From: Paracoccaceae bacterium | GTDB lineage: Bacteria > Pseudomonadota > Alphaproteobacteria > Rhodobacterales > Rhodobacteraceae | DNA length: 6,481 nucleotides | Assembly (NCBI GenBank): GCA_027069385.1 | Contig: JALXER010000151.1 | Coordinates: 1-6,481 of the forward strand | Direction: 5' to 3' | Shown: piece after piece, positions 1 through 4,672 of the stretch | Layout: each line of letters opens with the position of its first letter | How positions within the stretch are numbered: the first letter of the stretch is position 1 | Program-made: the position numbers and the translations under genes | Notes under the pieces: model-generated | Told to the model about the DNA's origin: nothing | Database searches by the model: none | The model's input: only the letters and a program-made list of their open reading frames with translations

Positions 1-159
1 AGCCAGAACGTATTCGGCTTTAAGCCCGTCAAGCAGAGGTTCTGTCCGGGTAATGTCATTGCGTTGTCCGCCAGTCAGAATAAATCGCACCGGATTTCCC
101 GTCACGTCAGTTGCTGCATGGATTTTGGTACCTAATCCACCTTTTGACCGGCCCAATGC
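1..159 (-). pseudogene. IS5-family (IS427-like) transposase fragment, cut by window edge
   Basis: Read on the minus strand, 159 to 1 encodes 53 residues beginning ALGRSKGGLGTKIHAATD and continuing with GNPVRFILTGGQRNDIT, then ending EYVLA. This is the central block of IS5-family DDE transposases of the IS427 type. In relatives this block is preceded by the first catalytic Asp (a DSTxxRAH-like motif) and followed by a DKxYD motif carrying the second. Neither is visible here. The DKxYD would lie just past the left edge, while the expected N-terminal half is absent: upstream of position 159 the frame stays open but reads into sequence I cannot match to a transposase. The copy is therefore probably broken by an internal or 5' deletion and inactive, although the part outside the window is unknown. 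It lies on the same strand as the yaiI operon, downstream of it. Confidence 0.82.
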
Positions 160-310
160 ATTAGGGCGCAGACCTGTAAACCCCGCGCTGCCGGAAAACC
201 CCATAAGGTTGTTGTCACAGCCGTTGCCAGAAAGCTTGTCACCATCGTGAATGCACTTTGCAAATCGCACCAGACTTGGGTGTCTAACATCACTTGAAAA
301 TACAGTTGCT
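1..310 (-). mobile_element. Degenerate IS5-type insertion sequence remnant with inferred right boundary
   Basis: This stretch contains no intact gene. It holds the transposase fragment (1-159) and about 150 bases (160-310) without recognisable coding content. The inferred boundary is a CTAG at 309-312. IS427-group elements are known to duplicate a TA dinucleotide within such sites, and the last six YaiI codons lie on the element side of it. The distance between this end and the surviving transposase core is far too short for a complete N-terminal half, so an internal deletion is inferred. No terminal inverted repeat can be paired because the other end is outside the window, so the exact boundary is uncertain. 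Confidence 0.5.
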
Positions 311-760
311 AGCGCGCTTTGCCGCCTGCACCGCGCGTTCCAGTGCGTTCAGAAAATTGGAGCGGTCCGCCTTGCCAAACGGTTTTCCGCGCCCCTGATG
401 AAACGGGTTGGCGGCGCGCATGTCGTTCATCAGGTTGCGCATGGCCAACTGGTTGCCGATATTGGCCGCTGTGAACGCGTCGCCATTGTGGCGCAAGGCC
501 TGCGCGCCTGCCTCCAGACATTTCGCCGCCAGTGGAATATCGCCGGTGATGCAGATATCACCCGCGCCGATCCGCTCGGCGATCCACATATCCGCCACAT
601 CGGGGCCGTCATCAACCACCACAATCTGCACCAGCGGGTTCGGATTGGGCCGCAAGCCGCCATTGGACACCAGAAACACCGGCAAACGGTGCCGGTGCGC
701 CACGCGCAGGGTTTCATCCTTGACCGGACAGGCGTCGGCATCGATATAGATCGTGGTCAT
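290..760 (-). CDS. yaiI: YaiI/UPF0178 (DUF188) family protein, C-terminus probably altered by IS insertion
   Basis: This 156-residue protein belongs to the YaiI/YqxD (UPF0178, DUF188) family, whose fold is related to PIN/NYN nuclease-like domains. Its biochemical function is not established. Family marks are the N-terminal YIDADACPVKDE (residues 5-16, with acidic Asp7 and Asp9), the VVVDDGPDVADMWI block (47-60) and GDICITGDIPLAAKCLEAGA (67-86). The AMRNLMNDMR block (106-115) and a C-terminal helix from about 132 follow. The start at 760 is chosen because MTTIYIDADACP matches the family start. The frame is open upstream, but that part would lie inside the preceding gene. The start codon overlaps the preceding stop in an ATGA, indicating translational coupling. 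The final residues SNCIFK lie beyond a CTAG site and look derived from the insertion sequence. The conserved body is complete, so the protein is probably functional. Confidence 0.9.
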   Translation of the reverse strand: MTTIYIDADACPVKDETLRVAHRHRLPVFLVSNGGLRPNPNPLVQIVVVDDGPDVADMWIAERIGAGDICITGDIPLAAKCLEAGAQALRHNGDAFTAANIGNQLAMRNLMNDMRAANPFHQGRGKPFGKADRSNFLNALERAVQAAKRASNCIFK

Positions 761-1155
761 GGGCAGCCGTTTTGCAACATGTTGACAATGGTCGAAACCT
801 GATCGGGACCGGAAATTTGGAATCTGCCGCCCGTGATGGCCACCATCACCCTTGGGGACATTATGGTGCGACCGCATACCACAAAATCGAGGTTCTCGCC
901 CACATGGCGACCGGTAAGCTCTGCAAACAATGCAGCATTTTCGGGGTCCAGATTACCCTTGACATAGGTTTGGGCATATTCATCGGTTTCAATACTGAAC
1001 TGCACCTCGCCAAAGCTCACCTCTTCGCTGGCCGAAACCAGCGCCAAGGGCAATTCCCCTTGCGCCAACGGCTCGGGCGGCGGGGAAAACATCGCGATAA
1101 TGGCGGCAATGAACTTGAAAATCACCGTAATGGTGTTGGTGGTTACAGCTTCCAT
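757..1155 (-). CDS. Small exported or membrane-anchored protein with SecD P1-head-like domain
   Basis: This 132-residue protein has a hydrophobic N-terminal segment (about residues 9-23, ITVIFKFIAAIIAMF), followed by a proline-rich stretch. It could act as a signal peptide or a single membrane anchor. From about residue 72, ENAALFAELTGRHVGENLDFVVCGRTIMSPRVMVAITGGRFQISG follows the pattern of the SecD periplasmic P1 head: a Thr followed by xxHVG, a short strand, a xxISxP-like turn and a GGxxxISG motif. None of the SecD transmembrane bundle is present, so it is a stand-alone domain. Cys94 and Cys131 flank the domain core and could form a disulfide if the domain is periplasmic. The start at 1155 has a GGAG eight bases upstream that lies over the end of the fghA gene. 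It sits 3 bp after fghA and overlaps yaiI. Its function is unknown, and the SecD likeness is a motif judgement. Confidence 0.8.
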   Translation of the reverse strand: MEAVTTNTITVIFKFIAAIIAMFSPPPEPLAQGELPLALVSASEEVSFGEVQFSIETDEYAQTYVKGNLDPENAALFAELTGRHVGENLDFVVCGRTIMSPRVMVAITGGRFQISGPDQVSTIVNMLQNGCP

Positions 1156-1158
1156 AAA

Positions 1159-1992
1159 TTAAACTCCGTGTAAAAGGTTCGCGTGATAATTGATGTGGTC
1201 CTCCATGAACGAGGCCACGAAATAATAGGAATGGTCATAGCCCGGCTGCATGCGAAATTCACCCGGCTGGCGGCGTTTGGCGATGGCCTGGGCCAAGGCC
1301 TCGGGTTTGAGCAGGTCCAGAAACTGGTCGTCGCAACCCTGATCGATCAGCACCGGACGGGGAAATCCGGTTTCGCGCATCATCAACGTGGCGTCATGGC
1401 GCGCCCATGTGCTTTCATCTGGGCCCAGATAGGCCCCCAGTTGCTTGCGCCCCCAGTCCGAGCCGGCGGGGTTGGCAATCGGTGCAAAGGCGGAAACCGA
1501 GCGGTACAGCCCGGGCCGGTTCATCGCCAGCGTCAACGCGCCGTGCCCGCCCATGGAATGGCCGGTAATGCCCTGTGCCTCGGGGATCAGGTCGAATTTT
1601 TCAAACACCAGTGCAGGCAGTTCATCGGCGATATAGCTCCACATATTATAATGCGGGGACCAGGGTTCTTGCGTTGCATCCACATAAAAACCGGCCCCCT
1701 GCCCCAGATCATAAGCGTTATCATCGGCCACCGTTTCACCGCGCGGCGAGGTATCGGGAAACACCAGCGCGATGCCTGCCTCGGCCGCCCAGCCCTGTGC
1801 GCCCGCCTTGACACAGGCGTTTTCATGGGTGCAGGTCAGCCCCGACAGGTACCACAATACCGGCACCGGCCCCTCGACCGCGGCGGGGGGCAGATAGAGC
1901 GCAAAGGTCATGTCACCCTGACAAACCTTTGATGTGTGACTGTAAACCCCTTGCACACCGCCAAAGGCGGCATTTTCCGACACGGTTTTCAT
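1159..1992 (-). CDS. fghA: S-formylglutathione hydrolase
   Basis: This cytoplasmic serine esterase hydrolyses S-formylglutathione to formate and glutathione. It is the second step of glutathione-dependent formaldehyde oxidation, after the FrmA/AdhC dehydrogenase (not in this window). The protein has 277 residues, the usual family length. It shows the alpha/beta-hydrolase features expected of FrmB/esterase D: the WYLSGLTCTHEN oxyanion segment (47-58), the nucleophile elbow GHSMGGHG with Ser146, the acid in IDQGCDDQFL (Asp221 or Asp222) and the histidine in GYDHSYYF (His254). DTSPRGE (80-86) and YNMWSYI (115-121) are also typical. The start at 1992 (MKTVSENAAFGG) fits family length. An in-frame extension to 2034 adds 14 unconserved residues. 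A purine-rich AAAGGGA lies upstream at a somewhat long spacing. It is the first gene of a three-gene operon and is divergent from the HD hydrolase. Confidence 0.95.
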   Translation of the reverse strand: MKTVSENAAFGGVQGVYSHTSKVCQGDMTFALYLPPAAVEGPVPVLWYLSGLTCTHENACVKAGAQGWAAEAGIALVFPDTSPRGETVADDNAYDLGQGAGFYVDATQEPWSPHYNMWSYIADELPALVFEKFDLIPEAQGITGHSMGGHGALTLAMNRPGLYRSVSAFAPIANPAGSDWGRKQLGAYLGPDESTWARHDATLMMRETGFPRPVLIDQGCDDQFLDLLKPEALAQAIAKRRQPGEFRMQPGYDHSYYFVASFMEDHINYHANLLHGV

Positions 1993-2052
1993 CTTTTCAT
2001 TTTCCCTTTGCTCTGAAACACTGGTTGCGAACAACTATAACCGGAAACCTTT
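1993..2052. promoter_or_regulatory. Divergent intergenic region with small inverted repeat
   Basis: Sixty bases separate the divergent starts of fghA and the HD hydrolase, so promoters for both directions must lie here or overlap the 5' ends of the genes. A perfect inverted repeat GTTG-CGAA-CAAC sits at 2024-2035 near the middle. It could be half of an operator or chance. A TATAAC-like string at 2036-2041 lies too close to the 2053 start to leave room for its ribosome site. I cannot define a convincing -35/-10 pair for either gene. The GGAA at 2043-2046 is a plausible ribosome site for the plus-strand gene. Confidence 0.35.
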
Positions 2053-2667
2053 ATGCGAACCATAACAAACAGGAAACCCGCCCGCGCGTGGCAGCGGATG
2101 CTGTCGGGCAGGCGGCTTGATCTGCTGGACCCGTCGCCCTTTGACATCGAGATAGAGGATATCGCCCACGGGCTGGCCTTTGTGGCGCGCTGGAACGGGC
2201 AGACCCGTGGCGAGTATCCCTATTCGGTGGCCGAACACTCGCTGCTGGTCGAAACGCTCTTTGGCCGGATCGCCCCGAAGGCACCGGTGAAATGGCGGTT
2301 GGTAGCGCTGCTGCACGATGCGCCGGAATATGTGATCGGCGATATGATCTCGCCGGTAAAATCGGCGGTGGGACCGGGGTACAAGGCACTGGATGACCGG
2401 CTGATGGCGGCGGTGCTGTTGCGATTTGGCCTGCCCGGCGCGGTGCCAAAGTCGGTTAAGGCGCAGATCAAGCGCGCCGACCGGATTTCGGCCTGGGCCG
2501 AATCAATCCAGATTGCCGGTTTCGAACCTGCCGAAGCGGACAAGCTGTTTGGCAAGCCCGGGCTGGCCGCAACCGGTACACCGCAGATCGCCCTGCGCCC
2601 GCCCATGCAGGTAAAGGCCGCCTTTCTGGAGCGCTTCGCGACACTTTTGGCGCAACTTGGCGCTTGA
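2053..2667 (+). CDS. HD-domain phosphohydrolase (YfbR-like)
   Basis: This 204-residue cytoplasmic protein of the HD superfamily of metal-dependent phosphohydrolases is nearest in style to YfbR-like proteins, some of which are 5'-nucleotidases. The metal-binding residues are visible in order: His62 in SVAEHS (58-63), the His88-Asp89 pair in LLHDAPEYVIGD (86-97) and a distal Asp143 in KRADRISAW (140-148). The N-terminal FDIEIEDIAHGLAFVARWNGQT block (30-51) and the GDMISPVK segment (96-103) are common in these proteins. The all-helical core is complete. The actual substrate cannot be read from sequence; a nucleotide monophosphate is an inference from the family. The start at 2053 has GGAA at 6-bp spacing. 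It is divergent from fghA and 53 bp upstream of the thioredoxin gene, which has its own strong ribosome site and may be read from the same or a separate promoter. Confidence 0.88.
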   Translation: MRTITNRKPARAWQRMLSGRRLDLLDPSPFDIEIEDIAHGLAFVARWNGQTRGEYPYSVAEHSLLVETLFGRIAPKAPVKWRLVALLHDAPEYVIGDMISPVKSAVGPGYKALDDRLMAAVLLRFGLPGAVPKSVKAQIKRADRISAWAESIQIAGFEPAEADKLFGKPGLAATGTPQIALRPPMQVKAAFLERFATLLAQLGA

Positions 2668-2720
2668 ATTCACGCGGCAAACCGCCCAACTAAGGGGAAA
2701 CTGTTTTCAGGAGAAAAACA

Positions 2721-3611
2721 ATGGAATTGAACGCGACCGATGATTTGATCAAAGACAGCAACGAAGCGGGCTTTATGCAGGATGTGATCGAGACATCCAA
2801 AACCGTGCCCGTGATTGTCGATTTCTGGGCCCCGTGGTGTGGCCCGTGCAAATCCCTTGGGCCGGCGCTGGAAGCCGCGGTGAAAAAGGCGGGTGGCAAG
2901 GTGCGCATGGTCAAGGTGAATGTGGATGAAAACCAGGGGCTTGCGGGGCAATTGCGGGTGCAGTCCATTCCCACGGTGTTCGGGTTCGTCAACGGGCAAC
3001 CGGTTGACGGGTTCATGGGCGCGCAGGGTCCGGCGCAACTGGATGAATTTGTCGCCAAGCTGGCCGCGCAGGGGGGCGAGGACGACGGCATGGGCGAGGC
3101 GCTGGAAGCGGCGAACCAGATGCTCGAATCCGGCGAGGTGGCCGATGCGGCCGAAACCTATGGCGCCATTCAGGCCGAAGACCCCGGGAACCTCGAGGCC
3201 ATCGCCGGTATGGTCAAGGCCAATATGCTGCTGGGCCAGCCGGACAAGGCCAAGGCCGCGCTGGAACTGGTACCCGAAGGCAAAGAGGATGACGCCCTGA
3301 TTACCGCAGTGCGCGCGCAGGTGGATCTGGCCGAAGCGGCGGCACAGGCCGGTGAAGCAGACGGCCTGCAGGCAAGCGTAGACGCCAACCCCGATGACCA
3401 TCAGGCACGCTTTGATCTGGCGCTGGCCATGGCTGCCAACAACAACCCCGAAGGCGCGATCGAGCAGCTTCTGGAGCTGTTCAAACGCGACCGCGAATGG
3501 AATGACGGCGCGGCCAAGCAACAACTGTTCACCCTGTTCGATGCGCTCGGCCCGAAAAGCGAACTGGCCAAGTCGGGCCGACGCAAACTGACCTCGATGA
3601 TCTTTCTTTAG
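2721..3611 (+). CDS. cnoX: Thioredoxin/TPR co-chaperone, CnoX (YbbN) family
   Basis: This 296-residue two-part protein is a chaperedoxin. In CnoX proteins the thioredoxin part protects unfolded clients from oxidation and the TPR part delivers them to GroEL. The thioredoxin domain (about 10-116) has the strand VPVIVDFWAPWCGPCKSLGPALE (29-51) with active-site Cys40 and Cys43. It also has the VNVDEN turn (67-71) and cis-Pro84 in SIPT. From about 122 to 285 the chain is Ala/Leu-rich helical hairpins of TPR type, for example residues 128-175, then FDLALAMAANNNPEGAIEQLLELFKRD (231-257), ending GRRKLTSMIFL as is usual for the family. Unlike E. coli CnoX, which lacks the first active-site cysteine, this copy keeps CGPC, so redox activity is expected. 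An AGGAG ribosome site lies seven bases before the 2721 start. The Trm112 gene follows after 9 bp, presumably in the same operon. Confidence 0.92.
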   Translation: MELNATDDLIKDSNEAGFMQDVIETSKTVPVIVDFWAPWCGPCKSLGPALEAAVKKAGGKVRMVKVNVDENQGLAGQLRVQSIPTVFGFVNGQPVDGFMGAQGPAQLDEFVAKLAAQGGEDDGMGEALEAANQMLESGEVADAAETYGAIQAEDPGNLEAIAGMVKANMLLGQPDKAKAALELVPEGKEDDALITAVRAQVDLAEAAAQAGEADGLQASVDANPDDHQARFDLALAMAANNNPEGAIEQLLELFKRDREWNDGAAKQQLFTLFDALGPKSELAKSGRRKLTSMIFL

Positions 3612-3620
3612 GAACCCGCG

Positions 3621-3800
3621 ATGGCCAATCAAACCGACCCGAAACTGCTGGAAACGCTGGTCTGTCCGGTCACCCGCTCGACCCTGTCCTATAACGCGGA
3701 CAAACAGGAACTGGTGTCAAAGGCAGCCGGGCTGGCCTTTCCGATACGCAACGGCATTCCGGTGATGCTGGTAGACGAAGCCCGCAAACTGGACGGTTGA
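3621..3800 (+). CDS. Trm112/UPF0434 (YcaR-like) small protein
   Basis: This 59-residue gene begins MANQTDPKLLETLVCPVTRS. Bacterial UPF0434/YcaR proteins share the LLxxLVCPVTxxxL opening, a central LVSKAAGLAFPIRNGIPVML block (31-50) and a short acidic tail with DEAR (52-55), and all of these are present. The family is related to Trm112, which in eukaryotes and archaea is the zinc-binding partner that activates several methyltransferases. The role of the bacterial short form is not settled. Only one cysteine (Cys15) is present, so a full zinc site is not expected; many bacterial members are like this. The start is supported by AGGA at 3610-3613, overlapping the cnoX stop codon, which suggests coupled translation in a cnoX operon. 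It ends just before the repeat-rich convergent gap. Confidence 0.9.
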   Translation: MANQTDPKLLETLVCPVTRSTLSYNADKQELVSKAAGLAFPIRNGIPVMLVDEARKLDG

Positions 3801-3806
3801 ACGAAA

Positions 3807-3893
3807 AGGGGCGCTCCCGCCCGTCATCGGCGCGATTGCCAAGGCAATCGGCCTCTTCCCGTTGGGCCGGGCGCCTCGCCACAGGCTCGGCGC
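3807..3893. repeat. Structured GC-rich intergenic element with nested inverted repeats
   Basis: Just after the Trm112 stop, the outer arms GGCGCTC (3810-3816) and GGGCGCC (3869-3875) can pair over seven positions, including one G-U. Within them a perfect 8-bp palindrome, CGATTGCC AA GGCAATCG, sits at 3833-3850. A second possible partner, GGCGC at 3889-3893, can pair instead with GCGCC at 3871-3875, giving two exclusive folds. Short open frames cross it in several frames but none resembles a protein. It could be the read-through end of the cnoX operon transcript, an extragenic palindromic repeat, or a small RNA. There is no T-tract, so it is not a classical intrinsic terminator. The pairings are seen directly; any function is inference. 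Confidence 0.5.
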
Positions 3894-3927
3894 GGTTGCG
3901 CTGCCGGTCTGACGTTGCAATCAAGAC

Positions 3928-3944
3928 ACATCGCTTGTCGATGT
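3928..3944. repeat. Short perfect inverted repeat (hairpin)
   Basis: ACATCG at 3928-3933 and CGATGT at 3939-3944 form a perfect 6-bp stem around the 5-base loop CTTGT. It directly abuts the larger hairpin that follows, sharing its last base, so the two cannot both be complete. It lies in the convergent gap between the Trm112 gene and lolA. It may be part of a transcription-end region; no function can be read from it. Confidence 0.4.
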
Positions 3945-3981
3945 TCGGCGAACGGGGGGCTCGATGCCCCCCTGAGCCGAA
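3944..3981 (-). terminator. GC-rich two-stem hairpin, probable lolA (possibly bidirectional) terminator
   Basis: An inner perfect 7-bp stem, GGGGGGC (3954-3960) with GCCCCCC (3966-3972), closes the 5-base loop TCGAT. An outer 6-bp stem, TTCGGC (3944-3949) with GCCGAA (3976-3981), encloses it across a 4x3 internal loop. It lies 15 bp past the lolA stop on the minus strand and also faces transcripts arriving from the Trm112 gene. There is no clear U-tract on either side, so it is not a textbook intrinsic terminator, but its place between convergent genes and its strength make transcript ending or 3'-end protection likely. Confidence 0.55.
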
Positions 3982-3996
3982 GGCCGACGGTGCCGC

Positions 3997-4617
3997 TTAG
4001 CCGCCGTGTTCGCGTTCAAACGCAACTTTGTTGACGTTGATATTGAACAGCCGGTTGGCCAGATTGCCGCCGGTTTGCAGATCGGTCAGATAGACATGCG
4101 TTTCAAGGCCTGAACGGTCAGTAGTGATCCATTCGCGCAACTGGATCTGCGCGCTGTCGAACACCATGACCATCTGGCCGTTTTGCGGCTTTTCGGGGTC
4201 GTACATGGTGACATAGAACCGCCCGTCATGCTCGTCTATCCGGCGCACGAATACCGAACTGGTCACGTCAATATCGGCCATCGACAGCAGCGACAGCGGC
4301 GTGCGGCGCTGCGGATAGCGTTGCGGTATCACATTGGATTTGGCGTCGAATACCGCCAGCGTGCGGCCATCCGCGATCACCAGATTATCCGACGGCGCGT
4401 CATATTCGAACCGCATCTTGCCGGGCTTTTTCAGATAGAACGTGCCGGTAATCTGCGTCCCGTCGGCATTTTCCTGCACAAAACGCGCGCTGGCGGTTTG
4501 CAGGTCGTTCAGATAGGCGTTCAGCCGGTCAATGCTGGCATTCTGTGCCAGTGCAAAGCGCGCGGGCAGCACCGCCAGACCGGCACCCAGCGCCAATAGA
4601 AAGGAGCGTTTATTCAT
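3997..4617 (-). CDS. lolA: Outer-membrane lipoprotein carrier protein LolA
   Basis: LolA is the periplasmic chaperone that takes lipoproteins released by the LolCDE transporter and carries them to the outer membrane. The 206-residue product starts MNKRSFLLALGAGLAVLPARFALAQN, a clear Sec signal peptide with likely cleavage after Ala24 (ALA|QN). The mature part shows family features: ASARFVQENADGTQITGTFYLKKPGKMRFEY (42-72), the strand NLVIADGRTLAVFD (78-91) and a mid-protein TPLSLL (106-111). A C-terminal beta-strand region (about 120-200) follows. The start at 4617 is chosen because it gives the signal peptide directly. The frame stays open to 4719, but that extension lies partly over the ftsK end. 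An AAGGG lies about 10 bases upstream. The gene begins 55 bp after ftsK, an order common in this bacterial group, so it is probably co-transcribed with it. Confidence 0.93.
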   Translation of the reverse strand: MNKRSFLLALGAGLAVLPARFALAQNASIDRLNAYLNDLQTASARFVQENADGTQITGTFYLKKPGKMRFEYDAPSDNLVIADGRTLAVFDAKSNVIPQRYPQRRTPLSLLSMADIDVTSSVFVRRIDEHDGRFYVTMYDPEKPQNGQMVMVFDSAQIQLREWITTDRSGLETHVYLTDLQTGGNLANRLFNINVNKVAFEREHGG

Positions 4618-4672
4618 CAGGAAATTACCCTTTTTACGTTGCTCTGTCGTTGTTATCGAGCGTTGACTTACC

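Noticed and set aside
251..802. Plus-strand 183-codon frame opposite yaiI
   Set aside because: It is antisense to the conserved UPF0178 gene; its translation is not recognisable.
761..877. Upstream extension of yaiI to a start at 877
   Set aside because: The added residues have no family likeness and lie within the preceding coding gene. The ATGA overlap start at 760 gives the expected family N-terminus.
2664..2692. Possible promoter for cnoX (TTGAAT, 17-bp spacer, CAACTA)
   Set aside because: The -35-like box is passable but the -10 box matches the consensus poorly, so it is not called as a feature.
2670..3632. Long minus-strand open frame (320 codons) opposite cnoX
   Set aside because: It is antisense to the well-supported thioredoxin/TPR gene and has a composition typical of GC-rich reverse frames.
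3797..4000. Plus-strand 67-codon frame across the convergent gap
   Set aside because: It overlaps inverted repeats and the hairpins, has no ribosome site and no family likeness, and has an Arg/Ser-rich composition typical of chance frames.
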